64,000 bases of DNA from Hephaestia caeni (GTDB taxonomy: Bacteria; Pseudomonadota; Alphaproteobacteria; Sphingomonadales; Sphingomonadaceae), in the NCBI RefSeq assembly GCF_003550065.1, contig NZ_QXDC01000002.1, positions 186,001-250,000 of the forward strand. The letters are read 5' to 3'. The notes beneath the pieces were generated by a model. The model made no database searches, was not told the origin of the DNA, and worked only from the letters and a program-made list of their open reading frames with translations. The position numbers and the translations under genes are program-made. Positions 27,847 through 35,666 of the stretch are shown here, piece after piece (position 1 is the stretch's first letter; each line of letters opens with the position of its first letter).

Positions 27847-28809
27847 CTATGGAGACGCTTCTCGTGCCGATGTGAGTGGCTGTCTAGGCGTAAGAAGTAG
27901 CTTGCCAGCAGAAATATCCAGTATGAAGTTGAACCTGTTGAGGAGGCCCATCCCGATTACGCCATCACCGAGTTCATCGTTCATTTCGCTAATCTCAGCG
28001 GGAAAATCACGAACCTGCAATGGGCCAAAGCTCATTTCACTGATCACCACGGTCGGCGTCGTCCGCGAGGAGCCGTCAGCTCCATATCGTTCCTCTTTCC
28101 TCAATGGCTCCGTGGTGAGTCCAAGGCGATGCCAGGTAGTATCCCTAATCGCCGCCTGACCATTATATCCCAGGTCCACCGACAACAATAGCGATTGGTT
28201 GCTGACTTTGGCTGCGATCTTTGCCGGCTTCACCAGAGGGAAGACAATATGCGCTTCACGAGGCGTCACCTTTCCGCTTGGTGCTAGCGTGAACCGTTGA
28301 CCGTCAGTGTCAAAGATGAGCGCAAAACGGCTGAGAACGTCAGCCCCCAGAATTCCACCGATCGGCCTACCCAGAAACTTTTCCATTTCGCTAAGATCGA
28401 ATGTGAACAGGTTTCCCGCGACGCTAAACTGCGGTGGAATCGTCACGGCACCATCGTCCAGCCGGTGTCCTACGATCTCACCTTGCATCGTCTTGAAGGA
28501 CATCGTGCTCGCCGTGGTTCTGTAGCCTGCCTGCTTCGCCACCGCTTCATCAAGGATGGTGTTGCTGGCACCGTTGTCCAACACCATCCAAATATCTCGA
28601 TTAGCAACGACGGCCTTGAAGAATATCGTTCCATTGTGAATTTCGACGGGCGTGGCCCCATATTGGTCTTTGCCGACGAACTGGATCGTTATCCGCCCAT
28701 TCTCAGCGGAAGAGTCAGGTGCGGACTCTGCTTGAGCGAAGGCGGTAGCGGGAGTCCCCATGAGGACACCAAGCGAAGCGATATATGGAAGAAAGCTCAT
28801 TATTCGCAT
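27847..28809 (-). CDS. Duplicated retropepsin-like aspartyl protease (protease 1 of the cassette)
   Basis: This 320-residue protein has a signal peptide (MRIMSFLPYIASLGVLMGTP, cleavage near AFAQA) and two retropepsin-like lobes. Lobe 1 carries IWMVLDNGASNTILDE (Asp78) and ends GGILGADVLSRFALIFD; lobe 2 carries LLLSVDLGYNGQAAI (Asp212) and ends GVIGMGLLNRFNFILDI. The usual D-T/S-G triad appears as D-N-G and D-L-G, so activity is likely but not certain. It would act in the periplasm. It is divergent from the leader-peptide gene and is a paralog of the protease at 29768. I infer a role in processing or immunity for the secreted peptide. Confidence 0.8.
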   Translation of the reverse strand: MRIMSFLPYIASLGVLMGTPATAFAQAESAPDSSAENGRITIQFVGKDQYGATPVEIHNGTIFFKAVVANRDIWMVLDNGASNTILDEAVAKQAGYRTTASTMSFKTMQGEIVGHRLDDGAVTIPPQFSVAGNLFTFDLSEMEKFLGRPIGGILGADVLSRFALIFDTDGQRFTLAPSGKVTPREAHIVFPLVKPAKIAAKVSNQSLLLSVDLGYNGQAAIRDTTWHRLGLTTEPLRKEERYGADGSSRTTPTVVISEMSFGPLQVRDFPAEISEMNDELGDGVIGMGLLNRFNFILDISAGKLLLTPRQPLTSAREASP

Positions 28810-29190
28810 AAGTTCCTCAGAATCATTCCTGATGACTCCTGCTGAGTTAGCATACCGTGATCATACTGCGAAATGATCACTCCAGCGCGGTCCGCTTAAA
28901 GTCAGCGGAGCCTTTTGTAAAAATTCTGTAACAGTTGTTGGCTGAAATTGCCCGCAGTCGCAAAAAATCTCAATTCCATGGCAAATTGCCAACATTATCC
29001 TGTCGATATTGGACTTATATAGGAAATTTGTATTGACCGACTCGCTCTGAGCCTACACGTTTACCGGCCGGGCTGGAGACAGCCCGGCCGGTCGAGACAA
29101 GAGAAGGGCAGCACACGCAGGCACGGAAATCGGAGTTGTTGTTCTTTCTTTCTCGACGGCGCTCAATGCCAACGTGAAAGGAGCTATCTG
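28810..29190. promoter_or_regulatory. Divergent control region between protease 1 and the peptide gene
   Basis: This gap of 381 bp is AT-rich up to about 29040 and must hold promoters for both flanking genes. I cannot place the -35/-10 boxes with confidence. The part near the peptide gene contains a perfect 12-bp hairpin at 29063-29092 and an AAAGGAG ribosome binding site at 29176-29182. No gene is seen in it. Confidence 0.5.
29063..29092 (+). promoter_or_regulatory. Perfect hairpin in the leader of the peptide gene
   Basis: ACCGGCCGGGCT pairs perfectly with AGCCCGGCCGGT across a 6-nt loop. No T-run follows on the plus strand, so it is not an obvious intrinsic terminator there. It may stabilise the mRNA, or block transcription coming from outside the cassette. 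Confidence 0.55.
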
Positions 29191-29682
29191 ATGCGCATGT
29201 TAACTCGCGAGGAGTTGAAGCTCGTCGCTGGAGGAAATTCTTCGTCTGAAATAGTCGTCATTGGCGATCCTGGCGGCGGCGGTGGTGGTTGGGGTGGCGG
29301 TTGGCCCGGTGGTGGCTGGCCCGGTGGCGATGGAGGCTGGGGCAGCGGCGGAGGAAGCGGTGGCGGAGATGGGGGCGGCTCTGTTGACGTTGACGTCGAT
29401 ATTGACCCCGAGGCCAACGAGGCTGACATCGTTGTTACTGCATCAATTGCGCCCAACGCTGATCTCATAGCTGATTTCAGCCTGAATGACCTCTCGGTCA
29501 ACAGCATTTCCTTGCAGATAACTAACAACGGTTCCGTTTATACGGGGACTGTTAACATAGAAAATGGATCATTTGATCAATCGTATCAGGTAGATTTTGG
29601 AGGTGGAATAACCGGATCATTGTCCTTTAGCACCAACGGAAGCAGCTATTCTGCATCTGGGTCATTGGTTATTCCGTTCTGA
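29191..29682 (+). CDS. Double-glycine leader, glycine-rich secreted peptide (bacteriocin-like precursor)
   Basis: This 163-residue protein starts with a class II bacteriocin-type leader, MRMLTREELKLVAGG, with the Gly-Gly cut site at residues 14-15 for a C39 peptidase. The mature part has EIVVIG (20-25), a Gly/Trp/Pro-rich tract (28-63), an acidic VDVDVDIDPE stretch, DIVVTA (79-84) and a beta-strand-like Ser/Asn/Thr/Gly-rich end to residue 163. It has no Sec signal. AAAGGAG lies 8 bp before the start and a strong terminator follows. Its position next to HlyD and C39-ABC genes makes it the likely cargo of that exporter. Whether it is a toxin, signal or adhesin is unknown. Confidence 0.75.
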   Translation: MRMLTREELKLVAGGNSSSEIVVIGDPGGGGGGWGGGWPGGGWPGGDGGWGSGGGSGGGDGGGSVDVDVDIDPEANEADIVVTASIAPNADLIADFSLNDLSVNSISLQITNNGSVYTGTVNIENGSFDQSYQVDFGGGITGSLSFSTNGSSYSASGSLVIPF

Positions 29683-29687
29683 CGTTG

Positions 29688-29731
29688 AAAATAGGTGGGA
29701 TTGGTTATTTTAACGATCCCGCCTATTTTTA
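29688..29731 (+). terminator. Terminator after the peptide gene
   Basis: AAAATAGGTGGGAT pairs with ATCCCGCCTATTTT (one G-T pair) and ends in a T-run. It lies 6 bp past the peptide stop and 37 bp before protease 2, so the peptide is probably made in excess and the exporter genes by read-through or by their own promoter. Confidence 0.85.
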
Positions 29732-29767
29732 TTGGTAACTCTTTCGATTTTATCAGGAAATAGAGAT

Positions 29768-30703
29768 ATGAATCTCAGAAGATTCACAATTTTCCTATGT
29801 ATATTTCTTCTACCCTTCCAAGTCGCACGAGCGCAAGGCGTTGGCACAGCGCCATCCGATTCCACGACTGGCGAACTCGTTCAACAAGATGTGAAGCTTT
29901 CGTTAGCGCAGAAGGAATGGGCTCCAACGCCAATTGATCTCCTGAGAGGCGGCATTTTCTTCAAGGGGAATGTGGCGGGTAAAGAGGTTTGGGTGTTGCT
30001 CGACAATGGTGCAGAGCAGACGTTCATCGATGTCAATTTGGCGCGAAGCCTTGGACTGAAAACCAATGACAGTCACGGAAGGGTTCGAACGGCAAATGGC
30101 ACCAGTATTCAGAGCGTGGTGCAAAATGTCCCATTTTCCATTCCTAGGCAGCTAACCTTTCAAGCGCACATGGCTGGCGTGGACCTCTCGCGTTTCTCTG
30201 CGGAAATCGGTCGCCCGGTTGGCGTAATTCTCGGAAGGGAGTATTTTAATAAGTTAGCGTTTTACGTAGATACCGAAAATATGAAGATTTATATTAGAAA
30301 TAGCGGATCAATAAATCCAAAAATCGGCAAAGATGTAGCGGAAATTTCGCTTAATGATAACAATTCTATAAGCATGAATATTAATGGCAAGCCGGCTACG
30401 GTTTATGTGGACCTTGGTAACAATGGCGCTCTATCTATCTCTCAGGAGGACTGGAGAAATTACATACCAGTAAATTCGAATTCTCGCAGCTCGGTGGCTG
30501 TGGATGCGAGTGGAGAAAAATTTCTAACCAAGGAAGTGAATTCAGTCAATGTGGAAATTGGAACCGTTAAAGGTTCCATGCCAGCCAGAGTTTCGAAAAG
30601 GAAGTTTTCTGGCGTTAATGGTTTTTTAGGGTCAGCTTTTTTTACTAGGTTTAATTCTTTGTTCGATTATAGCGCAAAGAGAATAGTTCTTATTCCACAT
30701 TAA
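29768..30703 (+). CDS. Duplicated retropepsin-like aspartyl protease (protease 2 of the cassette)
   Basis: This 311-residue paralog of protease 1 has a signal peptide (MNLRRFTIFLCIFLLPFQVA, cleavage near ARAQ). Lobe 1 has VWVLLDNGAEQTFID (Asp79) and GVILGREYFNKLAFYVD; lobe 2 has VYVDLGNNGALSI (Asp215) and GFLGSAFFTRFNSLFDY. It shares the DNGA and DLGxNG active-site variants with protease 1, so the variants are probably a family trait rather than decay. The gene is strikingly AT-rich, the most foreign-looking stretch of the window. I chose 29768 because the signal peptide begins there; the frame is open from 29732. HlyD follows after 46 bp. Confidence 0.8.
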   Translation: MNLRRFTIFLCIFLLPFQVARAQGVGTAPSDSTTGELVQQDVKLSLAQKEWAPTPIDLLRGGIFFKGNVAGKEVWVLLDNGAEQTFIDVNLARSLGLKTNDSHGRVRTANGTSIQSVVQNVPFSIPRQLTFQAHMAGVDLSRFSAEIGRPVGVILGREYFNKLAFYVDTENMKIYIRNSGSINPKIGKDVAEISLNDNNSISMNINGKPATVYVDLGNNGALSISQEDWRNYIPVNSNSRSSVAVDASGEKFLTKEVNSVNVEIGTVKGSMPARVSKRKFSGVNGFLGSAFFTRFNSLFDYSAKRIVLIPH

Positions 30704-30749
30704 TCGCGAATCAGATTGGTTTAAATGTATTTTACAATATAGGGGCGTT

Positions 30750-32003
30750 ATGGATTCGCAGAGTTTGTTTCGTGAAGAGGTGGCTCAGGCACGAAACGAG
30801 CGGCTTCACGGCACCGTGGTCCTCTCGCAACCCATTTCCACCACTGTCATCGTTGGTGCGATTGTGTTGGTCATGATCGGGGCATTGGCCTGGGTCGTTT
30901 ACGGGACATTCCCAAGGATTGAGACTGTGGCCGGTGTGCTGGCTACCGATCGCCCGTCCGCAAGGCTCTACCCGAGCACAACCGGAGTAATCTCGAAAAT
31001 TTACGTCAAAGACGGAGGCTATGTCCGGGCCAATGAGCCCATCGCAACGATTCAAGTGGATCGAAAGGCTTCGTCGGGTGAAGGCATCGCCAGCGCCGCA
31101 CTGGCTTCGGTGAGGAATGAACTCGCCTTCAACCGGAAACAAATCGTCCTTTCCAAGAACTATACAACTTTGGAAGCCGAAAGGCTTTCGAATGCACGTG
31201 AGGCTGCGCTTCGCGAGCTATCCTTGATCAAGCAGAAGATACAAATCCAACAGGACCTGATTCAGTCCAATGAAGAGATGCTCGGGCGGATTGAGGGTGT
31301 CTTGGAACGCGGTTTCGTGTCCCGCGTGGAGTATGAGCGGCGACGCCAGATGGTTTTGAGCACGCGGCAAGAGTTGGCAACCTTGGAGCAACAGAAGAAT
31401 GCTAAACAGGGCGAAGCCGACGCGGCGAGACTCGCCATCGATAGCCTCCTTGCAGACCAAAAGCGCGCCGAAAACCAAATCGAAGCGGCCGTTGAGCCGC
31501 TCAATCAAAAGTTGGCGCAATTTGAAGGAGATTCGGCGTATTTGGTCACGGCGCCGCTGGATGGATGGGTTACGGCCTTTCAGGCAGGCGTCGGCAGCCG
31601 CGCCGATCCTCAATTTCCTTTGGCTGTAGTCGTCCCGCGAGATGCTTCGTTGAAGGCGATACTGTATGCACCAAGCCGGGCGATTGGGGCTGTCCATCCA
31701 GGGCAGGAAGTTCGCTTACTCTATGACGCGTTCCCCTTTCAGCAGTTCGGTAGCTTCCAGGGCGTCGTGAAAGCCGTTTCACGCACGGCTATCAATCCCA
31801 AGGATCTGGACGCCGCCTTCCAGACGGAAGAGCCGGTCTATCGCATCGAAGTGATTCCTTCTCAGCAATCGGTCTTGGCCTTCGGGAAGCGCGAAATGCT
31901 CCAGCCCGGCATGACCTTGCAGGCGAACATCATACTGGAACGCAGAACCTTCTTAGATTGGTTTCTAGCGCCACTTCGGGCCGCTGCGAGGAGATCGTCG
32001 TGA
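30750..32003 (+). CDS. HlyD family secretion adaptor of the peptide exporter
   Basis: This 417-residue membrane fusion protein has a short cytoplasmic N-terminus, one membrane helix (about residues 30-55, TTVIVGAIVLVMIGALAWVV), a biotinyl-lipoyl half (LYPSTTGVISKIYVKDGGYV), a long coiled coil at about residues 110-250 and a beta-barrel end (MLQPGMTLQANIILERRTFL). It is of the type that works with C39-peptidase ABC exporters (bacteriocin and colicin V export). It should reach an outer membrane factor such as TolC, which is not encoded in the element. The next gene starts inside its stop codon (GTGA). Confidence 0.92.
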   Translation: MDSQSLFREEVAQARNERLHGTVVLSQPISTTVIVGAIVLVMIGALAWVVYGTFPRIETVAGVLATDRPSARLYPSTTGVISKIYVKDGGYVRANEPIATIQVDRKASSGEGIASAALASVRNELAFNRKQIVLSKNYTTLEAERLSNAREAALRELSLIKQKIQIQQDLIQSNEEMLGRIEGVLERGFVSRVEYERRRQMVLSTRQELATLEQQKNAKQGEADAARLAIDSLLADQKRAENQIEAAVEPLNQKLAQFEGDSAYLVTAPLDGWVTAFQAGVGSRADPQFPLAVVVPRDASLKAILYAPSRAIGAVHPGQEVRLLYDAFPFQQFGSFQGVVKAVSRTAINPKDLDAAFQTEEPVYRIEVIPSQQSVLAFGKREMLQPGMTLQANIILERRTFLDWFLAPLRAAARRSS

Positions 32004-34147
32004 GCGACGCTGCGGCGCTAAATCTCTCCGGACGCGCCCGGCTCCCGTATATTCCTCAATCGGAGGCAAGTGAGTGCGCCTTGGCGTGCCTTGCAATGGT
32101 AGCGGGCTTTCATGGCTACAAGACAGATTTGGTCGCACTGCGACAGAGGTTCGGTCTTTCCCTTAAGGGGGCTACGCTAGGACAGGTTATCCGGGTCGCC
32201 GAAGCAATAGGCTTCAATTGCCGGCCATTGAGAGGCGAGATCGAAGAATTCGATAAGATGGCATTGCCCGCCATATTGCACTGGAACCTCAATCATTTCG
32301 TTGTGCTCGCTGGGATCGAGAGACGTGTTCAGGGCGTGCGCTATATCGTTCACGACCCTGCCAGGGGCGTGCTGAAGCTCAGTGGCGAAGAGGTGTCACG
32401 CTCCTTCACGGGCGTAGCTCTTGAACTCCTGAAATCGGCGGAATTCGTGCCTGGCGTCGAGAAGACGAAATTTGGCGTGCGGCAGCTCTGGAGTTCGATC
32501 AGCGGATTCTGGTCGGTCCTGAAAAATGTGCTGATCCTCTCCGCCGTTATTCAGTTGGCGACGCTGGCATTGCCATTTCTGATGCAAGTGTCCGTCGATA
32601 GCGTCGTGCCATCATCGGATCGAGATTTGCTCCTTGTTCTTGCACTTGGCTTCGGGGGGCTGGGGCTAATCAAGGTGTTTTCGAGTTGGGTACGATCGCT
32701 TGCGGTCGTCAGCATGACCAACTCCCTGTCTTATCAGGTGATCGTCAACCTATATCGGCACCTCCTGCGCTTGCCCCTACAATGGTTCGAGAGACGTCAT
32801 ATCGGCGACATCGTTTCTCGTTTCGGATCGACGCAGCCAATTACGCAGCTCGTCAGTGACGGCATGGTAACGGGACTCATCGATGGCGTCATGACGCTCG
32901 CGACGTTGACGCTGATGGTGATCTATGCGCCGCTTTTGGCGCTTGTGACGTCAGTGCTCTTCGCGTTCTATGCCGGTTTGCGTTTGGCGTTTCTCAGTAC
33001 GTTGCGGCTCAAGAACATCGATGCAATCACTGCTGCGGCACGCGAGCAAAGTGCTTTTATCGAGAGCGTCAGAGGTATCGCTGCGATCAAGGCCTTTGGT
33101 CAGGAAGGCAATCGGCAACGTCTTTGGCAAAGAACAAAGGCCGATGCCGTCAACGCGCAAATAAAGCTTGAAAGAACCACTGCCGGGTTTGACGGGCTCG
33201 GGCAGCTCGTCCTGATTGTTGAACAGATCGCATTTGTATATCTCGGAATCGGTCTTGTTCTGGATGGGGCTCTGTCACTTGGAATGCTTTTTGCGTTCCA
33301 GGCGTACAAAACGCAATTCCTCGATGCCTCCATGCGGCTTATCGAGCAGCTACTGAACTATAAGATTATGCAGGTGCATCTTGCCCGCGTGGCTGACGTG
33401 GCCTTATCGAAGCAGGAGGACGCCAATCTGGTTGCCAATGTTGATCGGCCGGATTTCAGCCAGGAGTTGGAACTACGTAACGTCCATTTCCGCTATGGCT
33501 TCGGGGAGCAGAGCGTTCTCAAGGGAGTCAATCTGACCATCCGGCCGGGCGAGATGCTGGCATTGATCGGTCCTTCCGGGGGTGGAAAAACCACGCTCAT
33601 GAAGATCATGATGGGTCTGTTCGAACCGTTTCATGGGGAGGTTCTCGTTGGCGGCCGATCGATCAAGAGTTTCTCCAAGCACGCCTACCGACAGGCTATC
33701 GGTTCAGTTTCACAAGACGACCAACTCTATGCTGGCAGCATTGCCGAAAATATAGCCTTCTTCGATTCGGAAATCGACATGGCGAGGGTAGAGGAAGTCG
33801 CTAAACTGGCGGCCGTTCATGATGAAATCAACGCTATGCCGCTTCGCTATGATTCCTTGATTGGCGATATGGGGTCGGTGTTATCGGGCGGTCAGAAGCA
33901 GCGTGTATTACTGGCAAGGGCACTTTATGGTCGGCCAGCCATACTATTCATGGATGAAGGAACTGCTCATCTTGATCCTGAAAATGAAGCTAAGGTCCTA
34001 GAGGCGCTTTCGCGTCTCAGCATTACGCGGATCGTAATCGCGCATCGTCAGCAGTCAATCGAGGCGGCCGATAGGGTAATGACGGTTTCGAAAGGATTGG
34101 TGCATGACAAAGCTGCCGGCAGCCCCACCCTCAAGATTGAGGTCTGA
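32000..34147 (+). CDS. Peptidase-containing ABC transporter (C39 peptidase, PCAT)
   Basis: This 715-residue protein has all three parts of a leader-cutting exporter. The C39 domain (residues 15-140) has catalytic Cys26 in QSEASECALACLAM, His99 in LNHFVVL and Asp119 in VHDPARG. The membrane domain spans about residues 165-450. The ATPase has Walker A GPSGGGKTT (about 523), signature LSGGQKQR (about 627), Walker B ILFMDEGTAHLD and the H-loop IAHR. It should cut after Gly-Gly and export the peptide through the HlyD adaptor. The GTG at 32000 overlaps the HlyD stop and has AGGAG before it; the upstream ATG at 31958 lies inside HlyD and is unlikely. Confidence 0.95.
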   Translation: MSDAAALNLSGRARLPYIPQSEASECALACLAMVAGFHGYKTDLVALRQRFGLSLKGATLGQVIRVAEAIGFNCRPLRGEIEEFDKMALPAILHWNLNHFVVLAGIERRVQGVRYIVHDPARGVLKLSGEEVSRSFTGVALELLKSAEFVPGVEKTKFGVRQLWSSISGFWSVLKNVLILSAVIQLATLALPFLMQVSVDSVVPSSDRDLLLVLALGFGGLGLIKVFSSWVRSLAVVSMTNSLSYQVIVNLYRHLLRLPLQWFERRHIGDIVSRFGSTQPITQLVSDGMVTGLIDGVMTLATLTLMVIYAPLLALVTSVLFAFYAGLRLAFLSTLRLKNIDAITAAAREQSAFIESVRGIAAIKAFGQEGNRQRLWQRTKADAVNAQIKLERTTAGFDGLGQLVLIVEQIAFVYLGIGLVLDGALSLGMLFAFQAYKTQFLDASMRLIEQLLNYKIMQVHLARVADVALSKQEDANLVANVDRPDFSQELELRNVHFRYGFGEQSVLKGVNLTIRPGEMLALIGPSGGGKTTLMKIMMGLFEPFHGEVLVGGRSIKSFSKHAYRQAIGSVSQDDQLYAGSIAENIAFFDSEIDMARVEEVAKLAAVHDEINAMPLRYDSLIGDMGSVLSGGQKQRVLLARALYGRPAILFMDEGTAHLDPENEAKVLEALSRLSITRIVIAHRQQSIEAADRVMTVSKGLVHDKAAGSPTLKIEV

Positions 34148-34148
34148 C

Positions 34149-34931
34149 ATGGCCAATCGATCACTGGGAAGCGGGAAGTATTATATTGGTGACGTCCATA
34201 TCCCCCCATTTCGGCCTCCGCCTTGGAGTAGTCTGGACACTGGATTGCGAAACCGATTGAATGACGTGGAAAAGGCGATTGCAGCAAAAGGCGAAACCAA
34301 TCCTTTGGCGGCAATCGAGAAAATTCACGATCCCAAGCGCGAGGATATCAAATCCAGGGTCGAGGAGTTGCAACACCCTCTGAGTCCCTACCTGAGCTAC
34401 ATGGATGGTGGGGTTCGAAAGTCGCGCACATCCTCGACCGAGGTGGCCATCGCACAGCACATTGCCAAACTAAAGTCTGAAGGGCTCCTCAATGCTATGA
34501 ACGTGGTGATAGAAGCGCTTCCCGTGCATGCAAAGGGGATACGCGTGACACAGGTTGGGACCAATACGGATAAGTTCGGCAATCGCGGCATCTATCCGCC
34601 TCCGCACCGAGTCCCAGCTTTGATTGACGAACTTGACCGCACTATTCGCGATTGTGAGGCGGAGGCGCCGTTATGGGCGTCGATTCTTGCTTTCTCCGGA
34701 GTAAACGCCATCCACCCTTTCGAAGATGGAAATGGAAGAACGGCTCGGATTCTTTTTAACGCTTTCATGTTAAAACGCGTGCGGGGATGTTTCTACCTTC
34801 CCATAATCGAGATTTGGGAGATTTCAAAAGGCGGCTTGCTTATAAAACTGAGAGATGCTCTTCATAATAATAATTGGAGCGACTTGGCAGAGCACTTCTG
34901 TCGCTCCTATGAAATAATGATGGATGGATAA
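34149..34931 (+). CDS. Fic family protein coupled to the peptide exporter
   Basis: This 260-residue protein has a complete Fic motif, HPFEDGNGRTARI (about residues 188-200), with the catalytic His and the anion-binding Gly-Asn-Gly-Arg. Fic enzymes usually AMPylate or otherwise modify hydroxyl groups on target proteins. The N-terminal region has a KSRTSSTEVAIA segment where many Fic proteins carry the autoinhibitory SSxIEG helix; the Glu is there but the following Gly is Val. It lacks the C-terminal winged helix of longer relatives. It starts one base after the ABC exporter stop, so it is translated with it. Its target is unknown. Confidence 0.88.
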   Translation: MANRSLGSGKYYIGDVHIPPFRPPPWSSLDTGLRNRLNDVEKAIAAKGETNPLAAIEKIHDPKREDIKSRVEELQHPLSPYLSYMDGGVRKSRTSSTEVAIAQHIAKLKSEGLLNAMNVVIEALPVHAKGIRVTQVGTNTDKFGNRGIYPPPHRVPALIDELDRTIRDCEAEAPLWASILAFSGVNAIHPFEDGNGRTARILFNAFMLKRVRGCFYLPIIEIWEISKGGLLIKLRDALHNNNWSDLAEHFCRSYEIMMDG

Positions 34932-34932
34932 G

Positions 34933-35661
34933 TTAGTCGACTGGGATGGTCACAGTGCATCGCGTGGCTTTCTGTGATTTCTGTGTGGCCGAACGGCAAT
35001 CAGAAATTACTTGGAGATTGTCCTGCAAGATTCGGTTTGCCAGGACTACGGTCCGCCAGCGCTCCGGCTCGGCAGTGGCAAGCAGGCGTTCCCCGGCCGT
35101 CCAGCGATCAAGGTCCAGCGTCCGCGCTGCCATTCGTTCGGGCAAATGCCAGCTATCGGGCATGGCGCGCGCTATGGTTCCGGGCGCGATCGACCATAGC
35201 AGGATAGCCGCGAGCGCACCGCCGCCCACCGCCCATAGCAGGTGACGGCGATGTTCGCGGATGGTCGCAACCGTACCTGCCAGCAGTTCCATCCGGGCGG
35301 CAGCTTTGTCGATCCGGTCGCGCGCCTGCGCGGTGGCTGCGCTGTCCTCCGCGCGCGCCGCCTTTCCGGCCGCCGCGATCTGCTGCGCCATCGCATCCGG
35401 CGTGATCTCCATCGCTGGACGGTGGGCGAGCGTGTTGATCGCCTTGCGCATCCTTTCGAGAAGCGCCGCGATCTCGCCAAGCGTCTCGCTATAGTCCGGC
35501 ATGGCCTCGCGCTTTGCAGAAAGGCCTGCAATGGCCGCTTCCAACAAGGCTACCTTCTCGGCGAGCTGGGTGAAGGCCTGGGTGGCTTTGTCCTGTTCGG
35601 ACGCGGGAACCGCCTCCGGGACCGATCGCGGAAGGGTTGGCAAGTTGCTATCCATGATCAT
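34933..35661 (-). CDS. DUF6118-like protein next to the relaxase
   Basis: This 242-residue protein has a helical, coiled-coil-prone N-terminal half (QDKATQAFTQLAEKVALLEAA and repeated Ala/Glu/Arg helices), one membrane segment (about residues 145-163, LLWAVGGGALAAILLWSIA) and a C-terminal domain with DLDRWTAGERLLATAEPERW. The pattern matches the protein I remember as DUF6118, found beside TraA relaxases on sphingomonad plasmids and islands, but I cannot confirm this by search. It starts 5 bp after the relaxase stop, so they form one unit. It may anchor the relaxosome to the membrane; this is inference. Confidence 0.65.
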   Translation of the reverse strand: MIMDSNLPTLPRSVPEAVPASEQDKATQAFTQLAEKVALLEAAIAGLSAKREAMPDYSETLGEIAALLERMRKAINTLAHRPAMEITPDAMAQQIAAAGKAARAEDSAATAQARDRIDKAAARMELLAGTVATIREHRRHLLWAVGGGALAAILLWSIAPGTIARAMPDSWHLPERMAARTLDLDRWTAGERLLATAEPERWRTVVLANRILQDNLQVISDCRSATQKSQKATRCTVTIPVD

Positions 35662-35666
35662 TTCTC

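Noticed and set aside
29063-29092. Hairpin before the peptide gene as an intrinsic terminator
   Set aside because: No T-run follows on the plus strand and it lies within the presumed leader; kept as a structured element only.
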